NCBI GenBank assembly: GCA_016801885.1
Contig: CM028887.1
Span: forward strand, 24,103,115 to 24,167,114
Direction of reading: 5' to 3'
DNA: 64,000 nucleotides
From: Toxotes chatareus
Taxonomy: Eukaryota; Chordata; Actinopteri; Toxotidae
Below the pieces are notes generated by a model. It did no database searches, had not been told where the DNA came from, and saw only the letters and a program-made list of their open reading frames with translations. Positions within the stretch are counted from its first letter, which is position 1; every line of letters begins with the position of its first letter. Positions 52,490-63,520 of this stretch are shown piece by piece. Both the position numbers and the translations under genes were made by a program.

Positions 52490-52934
52490 TGTTTCTCGAG
52501 CGCGCATAAACTTAAGCGCACTGTTATTTCTAATCTCTATTTGCGTGGCGACACTCTCGCGCGCGTGTAACTGGACAACTTTTGATACCACGTGCATTTT
52601 TGAATGTCTCACATAACTTGCGCGAAATGATTCACTCGGCGCGCGGGGAAAAAAGCCACCATTTTCCCCCCCGAAAGAATTCACACAGGCGCACGCTCCT
52701 CCCCTCACTTAGCAACCCGAGCACGTAGCAACGGTTGGACCAATAGGCGCCCTTCTAGTAGTTCCACCGACTGCGGTTCCTTAGCAACGCCTTGAAAAAA
52801 ATTGCGCTGACGTCCATTCTGTTCAGGAGTATTATGGTCTGTCGGGAATTCAGAGTGGCTGGGACTGGAGAAAAATATCTGCTCTGCTAACGTTAGCGTC
52901 CACGGAGCTAACGGTAGGTAGCACTGGAGTAAAC
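52490..52934 (+). promoter_or_regulatory. cbx8: CpG-rich putative cbx8 promoter
   Basis: CpG density rises sharply from about 52.5 kb (several CGCG tetramers at 52498-52650) to the start codon. Within it are three AGCAAC half-sites at 52711-52716, 52727-52732 and 52783-52788 that resemble RFX X-box halves, a CCAAT box at 52740-52744, and a TGACGTCC CRE-like site at 52808-52815. No convincing TATA box is present, as is usual for a CpG-island promoter. The transcription start probably lies between about 52.79 and 52.9 kb. Confidence 0.55.
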
Positions 52935-55900
52935 ATGGAGCTGTCTGCCGTCGGGGAGAGGGTGTTCGCTGCCGAGTCTATCATCAAACGGAGGATAAGG
53001 AAGGTAGGCGTGAGATGTAACATGCCCTTTTTCTCCGAGAGCGTTGAATAATGCACCACCACCGCACTCAAATACTACTGTTGCCCTGCAAGCTAACGAA
53101 CTCATTTCTGTTTGTTTCTGATGGCATGCAGGGTCGGATCGAATATCTTGTGAAATGGAAGGGCTGGTCTCCCAAGTAAGTGCTGCTTCATTGTGTCTCT
53201 TGCATGTTTTCAACCCGCGGCTGTGGTGTCTGTACTGTCTCGGTTGTGGCTGTCGTTAGCTCGCCACAGCTAGCGAGACAGCCGGATTAAAACTGAAGTG
53301 TACAGCACGATGGAGATTTTAGCTCGCAGGCTAACGCTATGGAGATCCACATTCTGTTTGTCACCGCTCGCTTCCTCTGTCTAACTTAATGTTTTAATTC
53401 ACAGATACAGCACTTGGGAGCCAGAGGAGAATATTTTGGACTCCCGCCTGTTTGCCGCTTTTGAGCAGAGGTAAGATGTCTGGGCTGGCCTTTATGGGCA
53501 GAGCCACTGAAATGTTAACATGTCCAATAAATATATGGTGTCCTCGGTGCACTTTGCTCCGTGACATTCAAAATGGGAGTCTGCTACAATATTCTTCACA
53601 GGGAGCGTGAAAGGGAGCTCTATGGGCCCAAAAAGAGAGGACCAAAACCCAAGACATTTCTGCTCAAGGTAAATTTAGCCACGCTGTTGGGGCTTTTCGG
53701 AATGAATTGCATGCTCACGACTAATAACGCGACCGACATTATCACGTCAAATTCTTACGCATGTTTTCTTGTCTGTATAATGTGTGTTCTTGGTTGTTAA
53801 CTGTCAACTTAAACGCAAATTAATTTCGGCCTCACTGTATTTCACAGAAATGCGCACGGCTTCTTTATGGGTGCTCAGTGTGCATATTCAAAACAGCGCA
53901 CCCATTAATGGGTGTGTATTCAGCTTGTGTATTAGCTAATGAGGAACTGTTGACATGCTAAAAGGTGTTTGGAATAGCTTAGCAAACAAACAGCCAGTCC
54001 TGTTCAGAAGCTGGCGTTGAAACGACTTGCTAAAAATACTTAATCTCACTGTAAAATCCGTTTTTGTTACTAAACCCGCCATTGAATTCAGATGCTAAAA
54101 CGTTGCCATCGTATGTGAATCAAATGGGTCGAGGAAAGCCTCGTAGCCTGATGCAGTCAGTAATAGGTTTCAGCTTTTCAGGAGAGTGAACCGTGAAAAT
54201 GGCTAAATAACCGACAGTTTATCCTGAACTAAATACCAGAGTCTCCTCTGACAGGACTGTTGTTTAAAATGAGTTGGTGGAATTTCACAGAAAAATACTG
54301 TGGTTTGGCAGAAATTATTGTTTTTTGTTCTAGTTGTTAAAACCTGTTAGTTTATGTTTGCAACTCCATTTCACCTTTAAAAAAATGGAGGTAAATTGGA
54401 TGTAATAGGTACGGGCAATAATTGAAACAGTAGACCCTTTTCATTTTGATAAGTGAGTAGGGAAAGTAGAGTTGTAAATAATACAATCAGTAATGGTTGA
54501 ATTACATTTACCTGCTTCAGGGACCCTGGTATTATGCATGGTGGCTCACTGTCACACTGTCATGGCTGTGTCATAACCAAAATCTCTCATCCCATTATGA
54601 TGCATATCACAATATAGCACATTTCCTGTAAACCCAATGAATGAATAGTTTATGTAAAATGACCACATGGAAAGGCCCCTTTCTTGTTACATTTTCAATT
54701 ATATACTCAACAAGTGAAAGGTACATATATATATTTCATTATTTTTCTTCTTTTTTTTTAGACTGAAAAAAAATCAAATAGACATGTAACAAAATATAAA
54801 ATGTTAATGTATAAAATATTAAAAAAAAAAATGTAAATAGAAAACACATTTCAACTGTAGTTGCAAACAAAATTAATTTAGGCCTAAAATGTGAATATGG
54901 TTAAAAATATCAAAATCAAACTTATAATCCTCTTTAACAGTGGAACTAGTCCCTCTTTTAGGTACGAGCTCCACGTTTTGTTCTGGCTGCTTGGAGCCTT
55001 TCTGTTGGGAATTACCCCATTCTGCATCACATCCACTCTCCTCCATGTTTGTGTGGATTGTCTTCATGCACATTTCCTGCCTGCATCTGTGCTGTGCCGA
55101 AGAAAGCTACGCGTTGTTCAAGTGACAAAAAGGATTGCCTTAAAGAGTGTGATTTGCAACTTTTCTAGACTTTCTTACAGCCACATGATATGTATTGTTA
55201 CCATACAGCCCATGGCTGCCCTGCTATAACAAGTCAAAATGCCAGCTGTGAAAAAGGCCTGATAAGAGGACTGAAAAACATGAAACAGTTTGTTTGTTTA
55301 TTTATTTATTTATTTTTAGCAGAATCCTGAGTAAGAATTTCACTGTCGTTATCTTATTTTCTAATAGGCTCAGGCTAAAGTTAAAGCCAAATCCTATGAG
55401 TTCAGGAGTGATGCAGTCCGAGGGATGCACATCAGCTACCCAACCCCAGAGCCGGTTGTCACCCCCAGGGCTAGAGAGGGCCTTAGAGCTGTTGTTCCCA
55501 CCATCTTCCCACCCAGTACTGTCAACCGTGGAGAAAGCGTACGTGTCCGACCACCAGAACTTAGCACCCGTGATCACCATCAGCCTTCCCTTCAGCAAAT
55601 TGGTCCAGACGGTCTAATCCACGTACCCAAAAAAAGAGGCCCGAAGCCTAAGCCCCGCTTCAAGGACAGCAGCTGCAGCCCTGTGGCCTCTGAGCCCCAC
55701 AAGAGGAAAGCAGAGGAGCAGGTGAGCCACGGTCCTCACAAACTGGCCAAGTTCCAGGGGGCTGAAGACATGAGGCTGTTCAAAGTGGCCCACAGACATC
55801 CAGAGAGCCATGGTCACAGCCATAAACACCACCATCACCACCACCACCATCACCATCATCATCACCAACACAACAGGGAACTCTCCAGTGGAAGCTCCTA

Positions 55901-56243
55901 CAAGCAGCTCTACTCAGACCGCAGCCTGCACCCGCACAGGACAGACATGGACACACACAGGACTAAGGAAGGCTCCAGCTACTTGGCACCGGCACACTTC
56001 AAGCACCAGCCCAAAATGAGCCAGAGCCTGAGTCGCCCGGCTGAACTTCCACTGATGGAAAAGCCTTACTTCTTGGACAGGCCGTCCCCAACCAGGCTCG
56101 ATGACGACTTGGATGAAGTGTCGTGGAGGCCGTCTCTGGGCAGCGTGGAAAAGGTCCTGGTGACGGACGTGACCACCAACTTCCTGACCGTCACCATCAA
56201 GGAGAGCAGCACCTCTAAAGGCTTCTTCAAGGACAAAAGATGA
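52935..56243 (+). CDS. cbx8: Chromobox protein 8 (Polycomb 3 homologue), five coding exons
   Basis: Coding exons are 52935-53003, 53132-53175, 53405-53470, 53602-53668 and 55368-56243, all GT-AG, giving 373 aa (human about 389). The start MELSAVGERVFAAESIIKRR is the family start in a good context (A at -3, G at +4). The chromodomain (10-60) keeps cage residues F11, W32 and W35. A KKRGPKPK AT-hook-like motif follows near residue 70 and recurs at 170-181. AKSYEFRSDAVRG marks the CBX8-specific start of exon 5. The C-terminal C-box (340-373) contains VLVTDVTTNFLTVTIKES and ends FFKDKR, as in mammals. CBX8 is a nuclear PRC1 subunit binding RING1 and H3K27me3 (family knowledge). A 13-His run (236-248) is present, and the charged Arg-Asp/Glu repeat of mammals is absent. 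Teleosts can have a and b copies; which one this is cannot be told from the window. Confidence 0.95.
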
Positions 56244-57045
56244 TTGTTTGACTGCTTCTTCTTTTTTTTTTTTTTTTTTAATGTCACACTGTTTTCTCTG
56301 ACTTGCATCAGAATCTGATGTTTATAGTACATAGTGTGATTATAAAACAAAGCCGTTTTTTTGTATGTAATGTATAAAGGCAAATTACATAATGTGCATA
56401 TGTGTATATATTATAAAGTGGGACATCTATTTAATGTATTGACCAAATCAAATGAAGTCCATTTTACTTCATGCATTGGTGAACATGAACGAGTTGCATG
56501 TTTCCTTTGCAGCAGCTGGCTACTTTCTGTACAGAGCTTGTTAATTTTACTATTTTGCAAATATAACTAACTAGAATGTATTTTTTTCACTCTCTTATCC
56601 TTCAGCCTGAGCTCGTGCTAGTAAGTTTTAAGAAGTGAGGAGGCTTGGATGTTCAATCCAATCTGTGGTTTGAATATTTCTCTATAATTTGAACTGATTA
56701 GACTGAAGATACCCAGTTCATTTCAATAAGGTATATATTTAAAAAAAAAAAAATACTCAAGCACTTTGAATTCAAAAGTATTAAGAAATGATCCGTTTTT
56801 GTTGTGTTTAAAGATGAGTGTGTCTCCGCGTTTGTAATGTCTAACATTTCTAACTGTAAGCTAAATTAATAAATTCAACACGGACACTTTAAGAGTTTTC
56901 CCGAGGCGCATATTCTACATTAGGCCTATATTTTACATTTTCATAGAAAACGTTCACGAAGCTTTGATGTAATAAGGCAATTATAGAGTTGGTGTCAAAT
57001 TGCTTTTTAGACGCTTTTCAATAAATACTTTGAATTTTCTCATTT
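56244..57045 (+). other. cbx8: Putative cbx8 3' UTR
   Basis: An AT-rich stretch follows the cbx8 stop codon and contains a poly-T run at 56264-56279 and a poly-A run at 56741-56753. It ends near the second of two AATAAA signals. No other coding potential was seen in it. Confidence 0.5.
56868..57025 (+). terminator. cbx8: Two polyadenylation signals of cbx8
   Basis: AATAAA occurs at 56868-56873 and 57020-57025. The second is followed by a clear GU-rich element (ttggtcgtgttttaatgtct), so it is the better candidate for the main cleavage site. Confidence 0.55.
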
Positions 57046-59529
57046 GGTCGTGTTTTAATGTCTGTCGTGCCTTGTTGTCAGCTCTTATTATTGCGCCGTA
57101 GGCCTTGAACGCAACGCTTAAACCCTCCAGTGAAATTCTGGATTTAATCCAACATCATAACGCCGGTAGGTTTTTAGGTCAGCATCTAAAACGTTAGGAT
57201 TGTTTTATTTTTTATGTTTCAGTTAATTAAAATTTTGAAATAGATCACTGACATAATAAATGAAAAGGTGCGCTGTTTTTAATTCCTACAAGCTAAACCC
57301 AGAGTCTCCTGTTATTACAGTATGAGTGAAAGGCCTCAGGCCTGGACCGAAACACGTCTGTTAATTTAGCTCCTGTAGGCCTGCATTCATTTCTGCTGCT
57401 AGCAGAGCAAACAACACAGCAGCCCCATGAGCCCATACACCTGCTGTGCGTAGCTTATTTCATTTTAATGTCTGTTTCGTGCATCTCGTGTCTGATTAAG
57501 TTCAGAGATGTTTGAATGAATTACCAAAAAAAAAAAAAATAAAAAAATGCAGCTGTCCATTCTCATAGGTCCACACTGCTTGGTTTTGTTCTTTTTCCTT
57601 CAGGTTCTATCGTTTGAGAAAAAGCTTCGATTCTCTTGTTTTATTATTATTCTGTTGTTTTATTTCTAGAGGAACATGTATAAACGAACCAGCGCCACAC
57701 TCCACATCATGTATAACCTAAGCTGGTTCGCACGGCTCGTCCCTGGGTGGGCTTTTAAAATCCACACCTGTGAGAACATGTTAAATAGACTATCTATCTA
57801 TTTATTTATTTATTCTAATCGGGCCTTTTAGGAACATTTGTATATCTGTGTATTGTTTCCTGAGTGAGCAGCACCGTCTGATGGACCGACCTTTTACCGC
57901 CCTGCGAAGGCGCGGCTCTGTGTGGATCCAATGAGCTTAAAAGCCGAGTCATATATTCACGCCACACATTACATGTGTAGGATTACCTCTAAATGACATG
58001 AGCTACAGAAAATGTGCGCTTGAACCATTTATTAATTCCAGGCCTGACCCTTGTCTCCTCTGAGAGGCGGATCAGAAGTGATACTCAGGCAAATTTAGAG
58101 AAGATGAAATTGGACGTGTTTTTTTTTTTTTTTTTTCACTGAGGGGTTAAAAACAGCCGCAGCGCCGTCATCTATGTAAATGGAGTTTCACATTCACATA
58201 TGAGGCGGCAGCTGACTAAAAACTGGATCTCACACACCGCTGTCTCCCTCAGGAAAATAAGCAGAAAGCGTTGACTCATAGTTAAGCTCTGCTGCTTTCA
58301 CGCTCAGCTCATGTCAACGAAACAAACAAACGAAAAAAAAAAAAAGAATTAAAATAACACCACCATTGTTACCCACTAAAAGCAGCCGTGCATTCTGATT
58401 TCTTTATTTTATTACATTAACTTCTAACACATTTCAGTCTGTGATGATGGTGTGATACACAGCTTAGATAATAAATGTAGAAACTACCGAGAAACTATTC
58501 AGCAAACTACACAGCTGTAATACAGTAAGATTATCCAGGCGTGAGCCTTCATTCAGCACTCTGCACACGGTCATTATACTTCAGGAGACACAGGGACAAG
58601 GTCTGTCCCTCCTTCTGTTTTCCACTGTTGCCGTTGTTGAGCCCATGTTGTCACCTCCTGTCCTTTCACTGCGAAGAGAATAAAGTAAATAAATAGTTCA
58701 AATATTGGAAAATGATCATGTCAAATCAAATATACCAAACAGACAGTGACAGTATGATAGTGTGTGTCTGTATCAGTGTGGTGTTTTACAATGGACCATT
58801 TTACAGCTGGCTCATCTAGATAGAAACATTTGAAAAGAGTTATTAAAATTTTCCTTAGATTTATCAATTTTATTATAATAACAATAATAACAATAATAAT
58901 AATGTCTTAGACCTAAAACCTAATATCTAAGTTTTATTTTAGATTCTACTGAGAAGCTATTGCTGTGATCCTAATCCTGCTTTATAAAACAACCCCAGCA
59001 TCACTTTGCTCATGTTTTTCTTTTTGTTAATAAGTGCTGATTTTTCAGGGGACATTCAGGGGTTAACAGGGTTGATGTGACTCAAAACTACCCTAAATTG
59101 TTGAATTATCTTTACTGTACTACTGTGCACGTCTGTTAATGAAATATTCATGATTTTAAGCCAGTTTGCGTTCTATGTTATTTAAAGAAGATGACTGACA
59201 GTGAAAAATATTACACAATATGAGCCTGACTCTGAAACTGTTTGACAGGTTTCTGAGGTTAGTGTTGTGCTGAACAGTTGTGATAAAATCACAAAAAAAC
59301 AGGAAGAGAAATAACACAACAGCAGTGAGAAATTTCCACTAGAGATACAGACCAGTAATTATGCAAATGAGAAAAACAAATGTTTGTGTAAGTGTGAAAA
59401 AAAGATTCCACCTCTGCCTGTTAGTAAAATCTGAAAACTCATGGTTATGTTGCCGTGTAGAGGCATGTACAGTGTGCAGTTGGGGTTTGAGGTGAAAGTG
59501 GAGACTTGCGGTGACCTTTGTCGTTATCT
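57046..59529. other. Convergent intergenic region between cbx8 and the C17orf67 homologue
   Basis: Unique AT-rich sequence with poly-T at 58119-58137 and imperfect AAT repeats at 58874-58902. Read on the minus strand, an acceptor-like ttctcttcgcag at about 58680-58669 precedes a complex segment. This could be a 3' UTR exon of the minus-strand gene, but is unproven. Confidence 0.45.
58403..58938 (-). terminator. Candidate polyadenylation signals for the C17orf67 homologue
   Basis: On the minus strand AATAAA occurs at 58938-58933 and 58408-58403, about 0.6 and 1.1 kb beyond the stop codon. Either could end the minus-strand transcript before it meets the cbx8 3' end near 57.05 kb. There is no direct way to choose between them from sequence. 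Confidence 0.3.
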
Positions 59530-62505
59530 TTAAACGGGGTGACCGTAGTTCCTGTCACAGCGAGGGTAGCAGTGAGGGTTCAGCCAGTGCTCCATGTTAG
59601 TCTCCTGGGCCCTCTGATCCAGAGCCTGCATGTGGAGCAGATGCTCCTGGGGAGAGATGAACACGGTGGGATGAGCAGAAGGCAAATACAGATTAAAATA
59701 AACTGAAAGAAACAGCACACGGTTTGCTACCCACATTTGCACAAATGAAAACGACTGCTGAACGGGGGAATCACCGAGTCAGAATAAAACTGCACTAACT
59801 CTGCTGCTCTGCTTTCATTTTCACCATGACACCACGACAGCACAATCAAAATAAAATTACAGAGATGAGCAGAGCTAAACAGACGGAAACTTGGACTTAA
59901 ACAGTGATGAACAGTGCTGCATTCAAAGCATTACAATGCACAAACAGACGGGGAACAATTGCTTTAGTTACATTTTGCTCAGCTCAGAAGGGAAATAGAA
60001 GAAATAACCAAGTACAGTGACAAACTCTGATCTTTCCTTTACTATTCTGCTAAATTTAATGAGGTGGTTTGAATCATCATTCAACAAACATACTTTAAAA
60101 ATTTTCCTTTTCATTAGAAGGGAGTGGTAAAGGTTTAGGGCAGATGTTTTCTACAGTTGGTCAATAAGACTCTGCTGTGAGTTCAGAGGCAAGCTCCAGA
60201 GAGACACACACTTTACCCTAAATGTGTAAATGTACTCCTACAGCATGTAGAGAAATAACGTGTGGCCAGCTGAAGTTCTCTCCAAATCCATCATGACCAT
60301 AGTGCATTACAGATATCTAACTCTTTTCTAAGTTTCATTTCAACCATGAAATATCGAAGTTTTATTTTTCATAACAGCTCCGTGGCTGTTCTAGATCAAT
60401 AATCACTCATGGAACTTCTGTGCTTCTTAATTATTATGAAGAAGCACAATTATTCTACTTTTGCTGTGACATGTTGCTTAACTCTGTTGATCTGATGCTG
60501 ATGTTAATTTCTACACTGTTAATTTCTGCACTATCTAAACATTTAAAGTTATATATATAAAATAACACTTTACAATGTAGATGTAAGGACATTTTTAAGT
60601 AGTATTTAATGCATTTGGACAAATAATGAATGCTTGATGACATAGTAGTCATAGTCATACGTATTCATACCCCTTTAATGTGATTTCAACATAATTCTAA
60701 ACTGTTTTTAAACTGCCTGCATATGTATATAAACAGTTAATGAATGCTTGTTTCCTAATAGGAGAGTGGTCTCAGACCTTTAGACCCCAATGCACTATTA
60801 TAAATGAATGCAGCTATGTTATACTGTGATGTATGCTTCACATGAGAAAATATAATTGTGAACAACATGAATAAACATTTTAAAGAGCCTTATATTTGTT
60901 TACAGCTACAGTCCAGCATTTATGACGTGCTCATATCGTGCTCACAAATGCTACATAGAGGGGGTTAAAATAAGTATTATTCAGAAGGCTATAGAAGTCA
61001 GAATGATCAATAGTAGCAGGTTAATCGCTGCCTTGTATAATATGTGTCTGTGCTCTTTGCTCTGAATGAACCTTACCCTCATTGGCTCATCAGGGTAGCC
61101 GGGCTTCCTTGGCTGCTCCTGCCTCTTGCTGCGGAGCAGCTGCTTAGCAAAGCTCTCCTTGATGATAGGGCTGGCATCTGAGGCAGAGACAAAGATAAGA
61201 GTTTGACTGCAAAGAGATAAAAATGTTTGCTCATATGTCTTGTGATACACACATCTGATTCTTCTACTGGAGCAGGGGAAATGATTCAGTAGAGTTGATA
61301 CATTGCACAGCAAAGAGATAAAAGACTATACTTGTGTTCTGGTCATGTAGATGTGAATGTGTATGTTGGCAGTTTCCTCTATTTTTTTTAACTTCCTCTT
61401 TACAAGAGACTCGGAAACTAAGAGTCTCTGTTATAAGTTTGACCTTTGAGTTATTTTGTTTTTCCTATGAACATAACAGCTGTTTGCTTGGTGGCTGGCT
61501 ATTGGCTAATCAGAATAACATTCCTCTGACTGAAAGCTGTGTTCAGACCCATGAATAAACCTCTCACCACTATCTGCTGCTGATGGGCTGTGGCTGACCT
61601 GATCTGTTTAGCTAGTCCACACACACACACACACACCACACACACACACTGGCCTCTGCAAAGCAAGGGCTTTCTGCCTCTGTGTCCCCCCTCTCTGAAC
61701 CCAGGCCTGTATTGGGAGGCAGAATATTTTTTGGAAGGTAACAAAGTGCCCATTCATCCTCCTGGCTCCCCAGGGAGTCAGGCCCGTGCAGCACGTGACC
61801 CCAGCAAGCAGCCAGGCTGGCTCTCTCCTCCACTCCTGCCAGAGGGAAACGCTGTGGAAATGAACCCAGCTCTGTCAACACTAGGCCAGAGCTGCTGCTG
61901 CTGCCTGGGCCCTCACATCGACGTGGCAAAACACCTAACACAGTCTCCAGCTGTCTTATTCAGAAAGATTGTTTTGTTTTTGTTTGTTTTTTTGATTTGC
62001 AGATAAATGAGACAGTGTGAAGATCTGTGCAGGTTTGTTTTATGTCTGAAGCAAGAACGCACGCCGAAAACACATCAGTTACACATGGAAATGCGGTGGC
62101 TGTAAAATGTAAAACGGGTGCAAAAGAATAGTTGCAAAATGCAGCAAACATCAAAGTAAGAACAATAATGAAACCTCATTTCGCTCTCTGAATTCAGCAA
62201 GCACAATATAGTCATGCAACAAAGGAAAGATGCACTGAATTCATGCAAAACTATCCTAAATGAGAGCACAGTTTCCTCTGTTATTCACTGTTCTTCTGTG
62301 TCCTTTACTGACCTAAATGTACTGACTCATTCACTGTTACAAAAACAGGCAGCTGAGCACAGAAGGGTATTCCTCTGATTAAAATTTCACTCCATAAATC
62401 ATTGTGACAGCATATTGTTCTCCTCAGGCAAATCCCCGAGAGTTTCCTACCTGTGTAAATGGTCAGCAGGACCAGGCAGAGCAAAAACACCACCAGCTTC
62501 TTCAT
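59530..62505 (-). CDS. C17orf67: C17orf67 homologue, small predicted secreted protein, three coding exons
   Basis: Minus-strand exons are 62505-62451, 61177-61077 and 59646-59530, all with GT-AG borders, encoding 90 aa. The first coding ATG (62505-62503) has A at -3. Residues 1-18 (MKKLVVFLLCLVLLTIYT) form a typical signal peptide, with likely cleavage just after residue 20. The mature part has a basic segment KQLLRSKRQ, then RKPGYPDEPMR, then a C-terminal block with HWLNPHC and CDRN and two cysteines five residues apart. Length, signal peptide and these motifs match vertebrate C17orf67 as I recall it. The molecular function of that family is not established; secretion is an inference from the leader. 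It is convergent with cbx8. The basic KR pair could be a processing site, but this is speculation. Confidence 0.8.
60561..60981. mobile_element. Possible decayed hAT-like MITE in intron 2 of the C17orf67 homologue
   Basis: The segment begins AATAACACTTTACAATG, a string reminiscent of common teleost non-autonomous DNA transposons. It ends with a sequence whose reverse complement starts AATAATACTT, so the two ends look like degraded terminal inverted repeats. The interior is AT-rich with phrases such as aatgaatgctt repeated twice. No target-site duplication is visible, so the call is tentative. Confidence 0.3.
61620..61650. repeat. (CA)n microsatellite in C17orf67 homologue intron 1
   Basis: Interrupted CA run of about 30 bases. 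Confidence 0.9.
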
Positions 62506-62639
62506 CTTCTGCTCTTGTTTTCTCTGCCTGAGCCCTCTCTGCTCTGAGGTCCTGACCAGAGTCCAGAGGGGGTGAAGGGGAAAATTCTCCTCCTCCTCCT
62601 GCACGTCACCCACAAACTGTCACATATCTGCTCGGGTTA

Positions 62640-63169
62640 CTGAAGAGATATTTAAAGTAAATGGATATCAGTGGTGATGCATCTACTAACATTGAAGTAT
62701 AATTAATATAGATTCATATTATACCTCTAAAATCATAAAATGACAGAAGAGGAACACTTTAGAGCACCAACTGTCTGAGGTCTATTGAGGCAGGTAGCAT
62801 GCTGTCCACTAGATGGCGGTGCAAACTGCAGCTTCAACAATGTCTCATAAACATGGTGTAGGATGTTTGGAAGTGTGGCATCCTGTGCTTTGGGAACTTT
62901 ACCCACACAAGAGACCAAATGCTAATCTTAACGTTTGCTGCTTCGATTTTGACCTTTCTTTTTTTTTTTTTTTAACCTGGCTTACAGCCCCCAGAAGGTC
63001 AGAGAAATAAGAGTAAGAAAGTAAACACTGTGTCAGTGGGGAGTTACCACATTAACAGCTTCTGTTATTAACTCTATTCCTTTGAATGTCTCAACATCAT
63101 TATTTCAGAGTATATTTGCTTCCACATTACAAGGATAATTTGATTTCATGATTTATTTATTTCACAAAT
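62640..63169. other. Upstream of the C17orf67 homologue, no gene seen
   Basis: AT-rich with a poly-T run at 62957-62973. No exon recognised. Confidence 0.5.
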
Positions 63170-63520
63170 GAACTGGCGAGCCTCCACTGCAGTGACATCC
63201 GAGGGAAGACGTCACTGTGAGTCATTCTTTCCTTTTCCGCCTCTCACCGTCCCTCGTGCTTCTCGCACGTGTCTGCAGCACCGTGTGGGCTTTAGTGATA
63301 ATTTTGCTTTGATTCATTCCTGGGCCACACAGAGAGAGAGAGATTTTTTTTATTCCCTCGCGTGATTATTGAGGTCGCAATGTAGCTCACAGCGCATGCG
63401 CACTGTGCAGCAGCAGCAGCAGCAGCCTGCACATCAGGAGCTCTGAATCAGAGATGATGAAAAAACAGTGAGACCTAACCTGTAGTTACTTCCGTGTTCG
63501 CTGGCTACGTTTGGCACCTC
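63170..63520. promoter_or_regulatory. CpG-rich putative promoter at the right edge
   Basis: This segment contains an inverted pair CAGTGAC (63190-63196) and GTCACTG (63211-63217) whose second arm overlaps an ACGTCA CRE core. It also has a perfect NRF1-type palindromic site GCGCATGCGCA at 63392-63402, a short (CAG)6 run at 63408-63426, and an ETS-like ACTTCCG near 63487. These are typical of TATA-less housekeeping promoters. It lies about 0.7-0.9 kb upstream of the C17orf67 homologue and may drive that gene, a plus-strand gene beyond the window, or both. Confidence 0.45.

Noticed and set aside
54891..55229. 112-codon hydrophobic frame in cbx8 intron 4
   Set aside because: It begins at GTG, lies inside an intron and has no recognisable family.
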